Positions 16,599-23,904 of a DNA stretch of 52,624 nucleotides are shown here, piece after piece. Below the pieces are notes generated by a model that had not been told where the DNA came from, searched no databases, and was given only the letters and a program-made list of their open reading frames with translations. The stretch lies in NCBI GenBank assembly GCA_009838845.1, contig VXRD01000158.1, positions 1 through 52,624 of the forward strand. Direction: 5' to 3'. The translations under genes were made by a program, and so were the position numbers. The first letter of the stretch is position 1, and every line of letters starts with the position of its first letter. Source of the stretch: Gemmatimonadota bacterium (lineage in GTDB: Bacteria > Latescibacterota > UBA2968).

Positions 16599-17642
16599 TT
16601 ACCTGATTTTTAATAATAATATCAGCAAAAGAGGCGTTACAATGGCTTGTAAAAGTGTAAATCTGACCAGTACCTGTGTATTGGACCAGCCCCATTTTTG
16701 ACGGACGTGATCGTGCAGGGGATAACGCACTTGTTTGAAAATGCCGATTTTAAAAAAGCGCAATAAAGCGACTTTCAGAAGGCCTGTTGCGCCATTGACC
16801 AGCACGACTCCGGCTACTACAATAATCAAAAACGGATTCCCACACGCCAGGACCAGCATGCCGAGTAATAAGCCCAGAGGGCGAGATCCGGCATCGCCCA
16901 TCAACACGGCACTCGGATTGGCATTGTGCCATAAATAGCCCACCAGACAACCCGTCATGACAAAAGCCATTACCGCCCAATTGGCAGCCTCTTTGTAGTG
17001 CGGTACAAGTAGATATTGGGCGATATCCCTATGTCCTACAATAACGTACAGCGCGCCGCCCAAAAAAATGAATGCCAGCATGCACAAACTGCCCGATAGG
17101 CCATCCACACCGTCTGTGCAGTTTGTGGCGTTAATAGTCATCCACAACAAGCATGTAGCAATGGGGATATAAATCCAGGGTGGCACAATAACCGACGTCT
17201 TAATTAGCGGTAGCCACACTTCGACTGCTGCCATCTGGCACACGACCATAGCACCTAAAATGGAGATGACCAGATCGAACAACCCCATGCGGTATTCACT
17301 CCATTCATAGCGGTCATCGAAAAATCCCACCAGCATTGCCAGGAATAGGCATCCCAAAGCAGCCAGATATCGCGTTCCAAGTGGTACAAATAAAAATCCG
17401 ACAATAATAAAAATAGAAATGAAAATAACGCCTGCCCCTGCGGGCTTGCCCTTATTTTGTGCGGCGCCAACAGCGTGAGCACGCCCCTGGTCACGCGGTA
17501 ATCGGTGCCACAATTTGGGTAAAATTCTCCAGGTTAACACGCAGGCGAGTGCGGTACCTGCACCAACCAAAAATAGATAAGAAGTGAAGAGGCGAAATGG
17601 CCCATAGATGTCCAACAATTGCTCACCCAGCCAGTAGAGCAC
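16599..17642 (-). CDS. MraY-like phospho-sugar polyprenyl-phosphate transferase
   Basis: This 347-residue integral membrane protein has about ten helices and the PNPT (MraY/WecA) signatures: FFDDRYE with Asp109-Asp110, NATNCTDGVDGL (171-182), MGDAGS (248-253) and a PLHDH segment (308-312). The last corresponds to the PLHHH(F) motif of MraY, so peptidoglycan lipid I synthesis is the likeliest role. Oddities are Glu at the place of the usual Lys in DDxxK and His-Asp-His in place of His-His-His. The gene stands alone, away from any mur/fts cluster. The start is GTG, with GGGAG eight bases upstream. A role on another UDP-sugar cannot be excluded. Confidence 0.75.
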   Translation of the reverse strand: MLYWLGEQLLDIYGPFRLFTSYLFLVGAGTALACVLTWRILPKLWHRLPRDQGRAHAVGAAQNKGKPAGAGVIFISIFIIVGFLFVPLGTRYLAALGCLFLAMLVGFFDDRYEWSEYRMGLFDLVISILGAMVVCQMAAVEVWLPLIKTSVIVPPWIYIPIATCLLWMTINATNCTDGVDGLSGSLCMLAFIFLGGALYVIVGHRDIAQYLLVPHYKEAANWAVMAFVMTGCLVGYLWHNANPSAVLMGDAGSRPLGLLLGMLVLACGNPFLIIVVAGVVLVNGATGLLKVALLRFFKIGIFKQVRYPLHDHVRQKWGWSNTQVLVRFTLLQAIVTPLLLILLLKIR

Positions 17643-17781
17643 AGCGCAAACTCCCGTGTGATATGATTTGAAAAATGAAACAAATCAGGACCAATGTAAG
17701 GTCTCTATCATTAAAGGGCAAGTCTGAACTCATAGCCGATTCCTTTGTGGGCGGTCGTTTACTTATTTTCAAAGAAAATCC

Positions 17782-17810
17782 TTGACGCGAAAACACAGAC
17801 TTTCTATTTT
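17782..17810 (+). promoter_or_regulatory. sigma70 promoter of the hisI/prs operon leader
   Basis: TTGACG (17782-17787) and TATTTT (17805-17810) are separated by exactly 17 bases. The predicted start at about 17816-17818 is within a few bases of the leader ORF's ATG at 17820, so that ORF would be translated from a nearly leaderless transcript. The adjoining 17643-17781 gap, upstream of the divergent MraY-like gene, shows no other feature I can support. Confidence 0.65.
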
Positions 17811-17819
17811 GTGATTATT

Positions 17820-17969
17820 ATGAACGCATTGATCAACAACCCGGTTACTTTTACTAATCCAAACACAGTTTTGGCCGGGAATGCGTTTGCCCGTACCGCT
17901 CAGCACCATACTCATCATGCTACGTCTGCGACTTTTTGCACGATGCGCTCGGCGGTGGATATGTCATAA
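17820..17969 (+). CDS. putative histidine leader peptide (attenuator)
   Basis: This 49-codon ORF contains His29-His30-Thr31-His32-His33 (codons 17904-17918), a density of His far above chance. It starts almost at the predicted transcription start and ends 21 bases before a strong terminator, followed at once by the first gene of an operon with hisI and prs. No homology is recognised, and leader peptides usually show none. No Shine-Dalgarno is visible, consistent with leaderless translation. TACCGCT (17894-17900), just before the His codons, can pair with GGCGGTG (17951-17957). CGGCGG (17950-17955) can instead pair with CCGCTG (17995-18000) inside the terminator. These are the alternative pairings expected of an attenuator. 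The function is inferred. Confidence 0.55.
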   Translation: MNALINNPVTFTNPNTVLAGNAFARTAQHHTHHATSATFCTMRSAVDMS

Positions 17970-17990
17970 TAGTTGTCCAATGAAATGAAC

Positions 17991-18025
17991 AAGCCCGCTG
18001 TCGAGAGACAGTGGGCTTTTTTTTT
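17991..18025 (+). terminator. attenuator terminator upstream of the methyltransferase-hisI-prs operon
   Basis: AAGCCCGCTGTC (17991-18002) pairs with GACAGTGGGCTT (18007-18018) around GAGA, with a single G-T wobble, and runs into nine T residues (17017+1000 to 18025). The ribosome site AGGAG of the next gene starts one base later at 18026. Terminator and gene are therefore on one transcript and only readthrough can express the operon. Confidence 0.85.
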
Positions 18026-18037
18026 AGGAGAATGACT

Positions 18038-18760
18038 ATGACAAACAATGACGATGCTTATGGACGGATGATGTGGGATTTTCATCGCGGCATACCCTCA
18101 GAGGAAATTGTAGAACGCGAAGATGGATATATAACTGCTGGTATTTCCAGTACATATTTCGATCCTCATCGCGACTGGCCCCCGCATCAGCGAGAATCGA
18201 TGAATTATGTTCGTGGACGCGTTCTCGACATAGGTTGCGGACCCGGACGCCATGCCCTCTACCTCCAGGAAGAAGGTTTTGATGTTTTGGGTATTGACTC
18301 TTCTCCTCTTGCGATCAAGGTAGCTCAAGAACGAGGTCTCAAAAAAGCCAGGATTTTGAGTGTAACACAAATTTCCTCTCGGCTCGGCCAGTTTGATACC
18401 TTGCTCATGATGGGTAGTAATTTCGGTCTCTTTGGCAATTTGAAGCGCGCCCGGTGGCTTTTGAGAAAGATGCGTAATATGACATCTGCCGATGCGAGAA
18501 TTATTGCCGAATCCGCAGATCCTTACAGCACAACGCGAAAAGCTCATCTGGATTATCACAAATTGAATCGCGAGCGGGGCAAGTTCTCGTGTCAGCTCAA
18601 AATTCGCATTCGATATGAACACTATATCGGCACATGGTTTGAATACCTCAAAGTATCCCGAAAAGAGATGGGATTTATTCTCGAAGGTACTGGTTGGCAA
18701 ATTTCGCGATTTATTCCGGAAACGGGGAGTGTTTATGTCGCGATTATTGAAAAAAATTGA
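18038..18760 (+). CDS. class I SAM-dependent methyltransferase
   Basis: This 240-residue protein has the Rossmann SAM-binding motif [15 protein letters not shown] (62-76) and the acidic motif II LGIDSSP (84-90). The target is unknown. It has an N-terminal extension of about 55 residues before the SAM fold. The start at ATG 18038 is seven bases after AGGAG; an ATG at 18032 is too close. It is the first gene after the proposed attenuator and lies 21 bases before hisI. Its role in a histidine/PRPP operon is unclear. Confidence 0.8.
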   Translation: MTNNDDAYGRMMWDFHRGIPSEEIVEREDGYITAGISSTYFDPHRDWPPHQRESMNYVRGRVLDIGCGPGRHALYLQEEGFDVLGIDSSPLAIKVAQERGLKKARILSVTQISSRLGQFDTLLMMGSNFGLFGNLKRARWLLRKMRNMTSADARIIAESADPYSTTRKAHLDYHKLNRERGKFSCQLKIRIRYEHYIGTWFEYLKVSRKEMGFILEGTGWQISRFIPETGSVYVAIIEKN

Positions 18761-18781
18761 AGGCAAGCGGAGGAAATAGTT

Positions 18782-19210
18782 ATGTCTATTGATTATCAAC
18801 TCGAAGAAGGGACGGATATCCATCTCGATTTTGAAAAGCTTCGAAAGGTTGCACAGGCCGATCATCCCGTCATTCCCGTTGCTGTGCAGGATGTGGATAG
18901 CAAAGCCGTTCTCTTGATCGGCTATGTCAATAAACAGGCGCTTGGCTACGCGCTTGAACACCGCGTGGCAACATTCTGGAGTACATCGCGCAATGAACTC
19001 TGGATTAAAGGGGCTACGTCTGGCGATATGCTCGAACTGGTCGATGTGCGCATCAACTGCGAGCAAAATTCACTGCTTTATCTCGTGCGTCTCAAAGGCG
19101 ATGGATCGTGTCATACGAAAGAAGATGGACGAGCGCGTTACGGCTGTTATTACCGCAGTATCGACAGTGGGAAATTGGTATTTGTAAACCCCAAAACTAT
19201 ACCGGAGTAA
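18782..19210 (+). CDS. hisI: phosphoribosyl-AMP cyclohydrolase
   Basis: This 142-residue protein is the third enzyme of histidine synthesis, opening the purine ring of phosphoribosyl-AMP. The family core is visible: Phe-Trp-Ser-Thr-Ser-Arg (65-70), LWIKGATSGD (73-82) and the zinc cysteines Cys93, Cys110 and Cys122. The usual metal-binding stretch DCDxD is here Asn-Cys-Glu-Gln-Asn (92-96), so the aspartates that normally bind Mg are replaced. There is no fused HisE domain. GGAGG precedes the ATG. The gene is followed six bases later by a GNAT gene. The operon is headed by a His-rich leader peptide. Confidence 0.9.
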   Translation: MSIDYQLEEGTDIHLDFEKLRKVAQADHPVIPVAVQDVDSKAVLLIGYVNKQALGYALEHRVATFWSTSRNELWIKGATSGDMLELVDVRINCEQNSLLYLVRLKGDGSCHTKEDGRARYGCYYRSIDSGKLVFVNPKTIPE

Positions 19211-19216
19211 TGAGTT

Positions 19217-19717
19217 ATGTCATTACAGGTTGTAAATCGAATCCACGCAGATCAATGGCAAATTCTCAGGGATGTGCGTCTTCGCGCACTTGAAGATGCG
19301 CCTTACGCTTTTGGTACAACGCTGGCAGAAGGCGAAAAAAGGACCGATAGAGACTGGCAGGAAATGGCGAGAGATCATGCCAATCTGTCGGATCGCGCAT
19401 ATTTCATGGCTTATGTGGGGGATAATCCCTGTGGGATGGCGGGGTGTTATCGCAGGGCATCAGACGCAGTAGTGCTCACTGCGATGTGGGTCGCACCCGA
19501 ATTTAGGGGACAAAATATCGGTGAGCAGATTGTGGGCGCTGTCATAGAATGGGCGCGAGAGGGTGGGGCCACCATGCTCGAAGCCTGGGTCAGTGAAGAT
19601 AATCCTGCGCGATTTTTTTATCAAAAAATCGGGTTTGAAGAGACCCGTTTAACCGAACCGCTTCGCTCAGATTCCAAAATTCAGATCATTTTGATCAGGC
19701 GCGATATTGCACCCTGA
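19217..19717 (+). CDS. GNAT family N-acetyltransferase
   Basis: This 166-residue protein has the GNAT fold: an N-terminal helix pair, the central strand VVLTAMWVAPEFRG, and the acetyl-CoA pyrophosphate loop R-G-Q-N-I-G (about 96-101) followed by a long helix. The substrate is unknown; it resembles RimI-like or small-molecule acetyltransferases. It is cotranscribed between hisI and prs. The short N-terminal segment ALEDAPYAFGTTLAEGE is common in GNATs of environmental bacteria. Confidence 0.85.
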   Translation: MSLQVVNRIHADQWQILRDVRLRALEDAPYAFGTTLAEGEKRTDRDWQEMARDHANLSDRAYFMAYVGDNPCGMAGCYRRASDAVVLTAMWVAPEFRGQNIGEQIVGAVIEWAREGGATMLEAWVSEDNPARFFYQKIGFEETRLTEPLRSDSKIQIILIRRDIAP

Positions 19718-19829
19718 AATCCGGGTTGATTCACAATCTTCTCAACACTATATTGCTCACATGATAAATGGTGTACAAATGCGATTGATTAAGATAAATC
19801 AGGGCACTCGACGACAGGAGGGAGAAAAC

Positions 19830-20804
19830 GTGGGTTACGATCTCAAAGTTTTTTCGGGTAATACCAATCGACCATTGGCCGAAGATATTTGCAATATTCT
19901 CGATACTCGGCTTGCCGAAGCCACTGTGAGCCGTTTTTCCGGCGGCGAAACACATGTGCAAATTGATGAAAACGTACGTGGCTGCGATGTTTTTATTGTT
20001 CAACCTATTTGTGCAAATGAAGAAGAAGACATCTCGCCCAATGACGCCTTGATGGAACTGCTCATTTTGATCGATGCTGCGCGACGCGCCTCTGCCCGAC
20101 GCATCACGGCGGTTGTGCCCTATTATGGCTATGCACGGCAGGATCGCAAAGACCGCCCCCGCGTGCCTATCACAGCCAAACTGGTCGCCAATATGATTTA
20201 TACCGCTGGGGCGCGGCGGGTTTTAACCCTGGACCTGCACGCCAATCAGATCCAGGGGTTTTTTGACATACCCGTTGACCACCTCTATTCCATTAACATT
20301 TTAGGTGAGTACTTCAGGCTGAAAAATCTCAAAAATCTCGTTGTTATCGCCCCCGATGTCGGCGGCATAAAAATGGCACGCGCGTATGCCGAACTGCTCG
20401 GTGCGTCGTTAGCTATTGTAGATAAACGCCGCTGGAGCGGTCAAAAAACCGAAGTCCTGAACGTTATTGGTGAGGTGAAAGACAAAAATATCGTCATTGT
20501 TGATGACATTATCTCTACGGGGAGTTCCCTCATCGAAGCTGCCTCTGCACTCAAAGACAAAGGCGCGCGCGATATATGTGCCACCATTGTCCACCCGGTG
20601 CTGGCAGATCCCGCCGTTGAGCGCGTGCAAAATTCTGTGCTTACAGAGCTTGTCGTTTCCAATTCCATTCCCGTGCCCAAACGCGCCCAAAATGGCAAGA
20701 TCAAAATTTTATCAGTCGCTCCCATTCTCGCCGAATCCATCCGCCGCATCAACAACGATGAATCCGTCAGCAATCTCTTTGCCAATGCGAGAGTTGAAGG
20801 GTGA
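19830..20804 (+). CDS. prs: ribose-phosphate pyrophosphokinase (PRPP synthetase)
   Basis: This 324-residue enzyme transfers pyrophosphate from ATP to ribose-5-phosphate, making PRPP for purines, pyrimidines, NAD, tryptophan and histidine. Visible motifs are FSGGETHVQI near the N-terminus, YYGYARQDRK, the ATP/flexible-loop DLHANQIQGFFD, and the PRPP-binding VDDIISTGSS near 225-234. The start is GTG 19830, just after AGGAGGGAG (19816-19824). The longer frame adds 41 residues that overlap the GNAT gene and have no family counterpart. It is the last gene of the attenuator-led operon. Linking PRPP supply to hisI makes sense for histidine control, since PRPP is the first substrate of that pathway. 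Confidence 0.95.
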   Translation: MGYDLKVFSGNTNRPLAEDICNILDTRLAEATVSRFSGGETHVQIDENVRGCDVFIVQPICANEEEDISPNDALMELLILIDAARRASARRITAVVPYYGYARQDRKDRPRVPITAKLVANMIYTAGARRVLTLDLHANQIQGFFDIPVDHLYSINILGEYFRLKNLKNLVVIAPDVGGIKMARAYAELLGASLAIVDKRRWSGQKTEVLNVIGEVKDKNIVIVDDIISTGSSLIEAASALKDKGARDICATIVHPVLADPAVERVQNSVLTELVVSNSIPVPKRAQNGKIKILSVAPILAESIRRINNDESVSNLFANARVEG

Positions 20805-20840
20805 AATGTACGCGCTGTAAAGGGGTTTGATTTATATAAT

Positions 20841-20880
20841 AAAAACCGACCTGATGATGAGGCCGGTTTTTATTTTTTTT
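20841..20880. terminator. intrinsic terminator after prs (bidirectional)
   Basis: AAAAACCG-A-CCT (20841-20852) pairs with AGG-C-CGGTTTTT (20860-20871) around GATGATG with one mismatch, followed by TATTTTTTTT. The A-rich left arm gives a T-tract for the convergent minus-strand gene. Confidence 0.88.
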
Positions 20881-20908
20881 ACGTTACAGTTCTGCACTGA
20901 AAACGGCG

Positions 20909-21445
20909 TCACGGTTTGCCGATGTTAAAGCCAATCCCCACGGCTGTGCGCAGGGCACTTGCGTCTTCTTGCTCGCCAATGACCCAGCGTACCTCAAACA
21001 AAATTTCCATTCTGCGGTTCAACAATTGTTTTTCCATGCCGACCAGAATAAAGTGAAGCGCAGCCTGGTATTCGTTTTGAAATTCGTTGATGATCAACCG
21101 CTCGCGCCGCACCCGGTTCACTCCCAATCCACCGCCCATATACGCATACGCGGTTCCCGATTTATGCGGCCACAAGTACTTTAGAAAAGCCCCACCACCT
21201 CTTGCTTGAATCTCGGTACCGTCAAGATCAGATCCGCTGCCCGTTTCAGCACCTATCTCGAGGCGGAGATTGGGCGAAAAGACGGTTGCAATATCTGCTT
21301 GAAGCACAAAGAAATGCCTTGTGTCGTTTGCCTGTACAACGTCTAAACCAACCTTGGTTGCCAGATTGTAGAGCTTAAAACCGGCCTGGGCACTCGTTGT
21401 AAAAAAAATTAAGACCAAAAGTCCGACACCAGCAAAGACCCTCAT
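20909..21445 (-). CDS. hypothetical outer-membrane beta-barrel protein
   Basis: This 178-residue protein has a signal peptide (hydrophobic about 4-18, AQA cleavage). The mature part is rich in alternating strands (FVLQADIATVF, LRLEIGAETG, YAYMGGGLGVNRV), as in small outer-membrane barrels. No catalytic motif is seen and no family is recognised. AGGAGTTTATT precedes the ATG. It is a single gene convergent with prs. Confidence 0.6.
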   Translation of the reverse strand: MRVFAGVGLLVLIFFTTSAQAGFKLYNLATKVGLDVVQANDTRHFFVLQADIATVFSPNLRLEIGAETGSGSDLDGTEIQARGGGAFLKYLWPHKSGTAYAYMGGGLGVNRVRRERLIINEFQNEYQAALHFILVGMEKQLLNRRMEILFEVRWVIGEQEDASALRTAVGIGFNIGKP

Positions 21446-21489
21446 AATAAACTCCTGACAGCACTTTTTGACGGTGCCGGATAAATTTT

Positions 21490-21807
21490 CTATCTACACG
21501 ACGCCAGTGCTAATTGTTTGAGATAAGAATAGGTATAAATTCCCGTATCGTGTCCATCTGTCCACCGAATTTGGATGGCATAATTTCCGACTGGAATGAC
21601 ATCCGACAGATCTGCCGATGGCGTTTGATCCGCAGTAATCATCTGCAATTGCTCGTCTTGCTTTGCCCGCAGGTCTCCACACAATGCACATGGGCAGGCT
21701 TTCCGCACGTCGGATAATTGCACGCGCAAAATTCCATCGTCCGCCCAATCCATTTCGAGCCATCCCTCTGCGCGGTCAACGCGAATACGTTTGGGTTTTT
21801 CTGCCAC
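21490..21807 (-). CDS. DUF971 domain protein (GBBH-like N-terminal domain)
   Basis: This 105-residue protein is a stand-alone DUF971 domain, the N-terminal domain of gamma-butyrobetaine hydroxylases. The signature is complete: RKACPCALC (cysteines likely bind zinc or an iron-sulfur unit) and VGNYAIQIRWTDGHDTGIYTYSYL at the C-terminal part. Stand-alone forms are linked in the literature to iron-sulfur or Mrp/ApbC-type proteins, but the function is not settled. It starts 11 bases after the stop of the TPR-protein gene upstream, so the two are probably cotranscribed. Confidence 0.85.
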   Translation of the reverse strand: MAEKPKRIRVDRAEGWLEMDWADDGILRVQLSDVRKACPCALCGDLRAKQDEQLQMITADQTPSADLSDVIPVGNYAIQIRWTDGHDTGIYTYSYLKQLALASCR

Positions 21808-21818
21808 GACCAGCCCCC

Positions 21819-22511
21819 CTAACGCTTCAACCGATGCCTTAATCCCAATTCCTGAAGCAAAATACCGTATTGCTCGCGCAGATCGTTTTGCAGAGCAAAG
21901 GCGCGATTATAGGCGATTGCCGCATCTTCAAAAAAACCCTGAGCTGTCAGGGCACGCCCCATTAAAATATAATTAAGCGCGTAATGGGGCCTGCGTTCTG
22001 TGGTCTCACTGGCCATGTCGAGTGCCTGCTCTAATTGTCCCGTTTTTAAGTAAATCCAGCCCAAACCCTGATAGGCTGCGATGACATCGGGATTCAGGGC
22101 AAGCCCCTGCTGATAATATTGCTCTGATAGAATTATATCGCCTATTCGCTGATATAAATATCCAAGCGTGACCAGAGCGCTTGCGTCAGTCGAGTCTTGG
22201 ACAGCCAATAGCTGACAGGCGTCAATTGCGCGATCAAAATCTTCCATCCGCAAATAAGCTGATATGAGAAGGCGCAATGCTTGTGTGTGTGCGGAGTTTT
22301 TTTCCAAAATATCGCGCAAGGCGACAGTAGCAGCACCGGGATTGCCAGCTTCCAGCGAATCGACAACACTTTTCAATGCGGGGTCGAGAATTACAGCCAT
22401 CGAATCATCCGAAACCACGACCATAGATTCACTGCTTTCAAACACCTCTTGAGCACTGGAAATCTCTGCACCCAAAAGCATAACGACGATTATTCCCAGT
22501 CGCAATATCAT
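21819..22511 (-). CDS. secreted tetratricopeptide-repeat protein
   Basis: This roughly 230-residue periplasmic protein has a signal peptide (MILRLGIIVVMLL, cleavage after SSA) and about five TPR units spanning 50-215. Typical helix pairs are seen in ALVTLGYLYQRIGD, AYQGLGWIYLKTGQ and YILMGRALTAQG. TPRs bind protein partners, so this is a scaffold or assembly factor of unknown complex. ATG 22511 is preceded by AGGA; the longer frame adds ten residues ahead of the signal sequence. It is upstream of the DUF971 gene. Confidence 0.8.
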   Translation of the reverse strand: MILRLGIIVVMLLGAEISSAQEVFESSESMVVVSDDSMAVILDPALKSVVDSLEAGNPGAATVALRDILEKNSAHTQALRLLISAYLRMEDFDRAIDACQLLAVQDSTDASALVTLGYLYQRIGDIILSEQYYQQGLALNPDVIAAYQGLGWIYLKTGQLEQALDMASETTERRPHYALNYILMGRALTAQGFFEDAAIAYNRAFALQNDLREQYGILLQELGLRHRLKR

Positions 22512-22572
22512 ATATTTTTCCTGACAGTACCAAAAAGTCACATCAATGCGAGGTGCTTGGGGGACAATACCC

Positions 22573-22866
22573 TCATAGATACAAGGGGCGTCCTGTGTAG
22601 GGCCATTGATCGGATGACTTTGGCAAACTCAGTCGAGTCGTCGAAGTTGCATCCCATACAAGGGGATCGACTATGGGGTAATCAGTAGAGGCGTGTGGCA
22701 AAATTGCACGATGTAATCGCTGGCTTTGGCGTATAGAAAGGCCCGGCTCGTAAATTTCAATGGCCGGGCGATTGCACCACATCACAAGAACAAGGTCCGG
22801 ATCAATCTCTATTCGCTGACAAATCAATTTGAGTATCAGATAAGCACCTGCCATAAATTTGGTCAT
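22573..22866 (-). CDS. hypothetical small protein
   Basis: This 97-residue ORF has a good ribosome site (AAAAGGA five bases before the ATG). No domain is recognised. The N-terminus FMAGAYLILKLI is mildly hydrophobic; the rest is polar with several Trp and His. It lies 30 bases downstream of the EF-hand-tailed secreted protein and 61 bases upstream of the TPR gene, all on the minus strand. It could be a spurious ORF, although its start context argues for expression. Confidence 0.4.
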   Translation of the reverse strand: MTKFMAGAYLILKLICQRIEIDPDLVLVMWCNRPAIEIYEPGLSIRQSQRLHRAILPHASTDYPIVDPLVWDATSTTRLSLPKSSDQWPYTGRPLYL

Positions 22867-22896
22867 AGAGTCCTTTTCTATTTTTTGCTTTGATCG

Positions 22897-23742
22897 CTAA
22901 CCGCTCTTGCTGCCAAACGCGGCGACAAAGAGGAGAAAGTCTGGAAAATCAATTGTCCCACTGCTATCCAGATCCATACTGGCATTAAAACCGTCATCGG
23001 ATGAAGACTTGCCAAATTGCGCGACAAAGAGGAGAAAGTCTGGAAATTCAACCGTGCCGTTGCCATCAAAATCACCAGTTAGCATAGTCGGTGGTGGTGT
23101 TGGCGGTGGTGTTGGTGGTGGTGTTCCCGTATCCTTCATTTTCGCAAAAGTAATTACGATCCTGATTGGATCATCTGGCGGTACGTGCTGAGACAGCGCA
23201 CTCATAGCCAGGGGTCTTACAGCTTCGGATAATGACTGCAATAATTCATCTAACAGAAGCGGGCGTATGATCTTCAGTGAATCCGCCGTAGCTGTGTACG
23301 TATAATTGAGTGGGTCTTCATTTTCGAGCGTTATGGTGAGTGCATGGGTATCGGATGCGACTGTATAATTTCCCTCGTATCGGCTCGTATCGTGTACAGC
23401 GACCGTAAGTGGAACCAATAATACCGCAGAGACATTGGTTAATGTTGTGTAGTCAGATTTAACACTGCCATCTGAACCAAAAGTTATTGTGCCGTTGATC
23501 TCACCTTCAACTGTAAGAGGTGATACAGCCTGCACGAGCCCGGCTGGAACATAAGCATCCAGCCCGACCTTCTCAGCTACCCAGGAGCCGACGATCTCGC
23601 CACCTTGCGGCGTGGGAGTTTCCGGTATCAGTCCCGCATCTGCCTGTCCAAATGTTATGAACGCCGTTATAAGTAAAACGCAGTTTCTCAATACCTTAAA
23701 CTGCCATTTTTTGACCGCGACGCCAAAATTTGATCCGTTCAT
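22897..23742 (-). CDS. secreted protein with two C-terminal dockerin-like EF-hand repeats
   Basis: This 281-residue protein has a signal peptide (hydrophobic about 19-33, cleavage near ADA), then a lipocalin-like strand-rich region of about 170 residues with no recognised family. A Pro-Thr linker (PPPT repeats) and two calcium-binding loops follow. The loops read DFDGNGTVEFPDFLLF and DLDSSGTIDFPDFLLF, each ending in a helix FVxxFG, like a dockerin type I duplication. No cohesin is present in the window. The start is ATG 23742 after GGAGGAGGG; the longer frame is not needed. The same tail occurs on the S41 peptidase at 28168-29718, so it is a mobile module likely serving surface anchoring or assembly. 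Confidence 0.7.
   Translation of the reverse strand: MNGSNFGVAVKKWQFKVLRNCVLLITAFITFGQADAGLIPETPTPQGGEIVGSWVAEKVGLDAYVPAGLVQAVSPLTVEGEINGTITFGSDGSVKSDYTTLTNVSAVLLVPLTVAVHDTSRYEGNYTVASDTHALTITLENEDPLNYTYTATADSLKIIRPLLLDELLQSLSEAVRPLAMSALSQHVPPDDPIRIVITFAKMKDTGTPPPTPPPTPPPTMLTGDFDGNGTVEFPDFLLFVAQFGKSSSDDGFNASMDLDSSGTIDFPDFLLFVAAFGSKSG
23090..23124. repeat. short tandem repeat encoding a Pro-Thr linker
   Basis: Three imperfect copies of a 12-base unit (GGTGGTGGTGTT on the plus strand) encode the PPPT linker between the globular part and the EF-hand tail of the minus-strand gene. Copy number may vary between strains. Confidence 0.7.
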
Positions 23743-23836
23743 ATCCCTCCTCCAGTGTTTATTCGGTTCTTCCAAAACACACGATCACTTTTCAATTTAC
23801 GCAATTCGCGTGTCCTCTGCAATACTTAAACGCTTG

Positions 23837-23865
23837 TTGTCAAATCTTTCATCGCGTGCTATTTT
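23837..23865 (+). promoter_or_regulatory. sigma70 promoter of the hydroxyacid dehydrogenase gene
   Basis: TTGTCA (23837-23842) and TATTTT (23860-23865) are separated by 17 bases. Transcription from about 23872 leaves a short leader with the ribosome site AAAGGAG before ATG 23905. Confidence 0.6.
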
Positions 23866-23904
23866 GAAGTATTCTGCAAAATGATACCTGCGAAAGGAGT
23901 GTGT

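Noticed and set aside
17881-17990. Overlapping ORF in another frame of the attenuator leader, rich in Leu/Ile/Arg, as an alternative leader peptide
   Set aside because: It has no ribosome site, starts downstream of the promoter-proximal ATG, and no Leu or Arg pathway gene is in the operon; the His-rich frame matches hisI.
18098-19066. Minus-strand ORF of 322 codons across the methyltransferase and hisI genes
   Set aside because: Both plus-strand genes have strong family motifs and ribosome sites; the antisense frame shows none.
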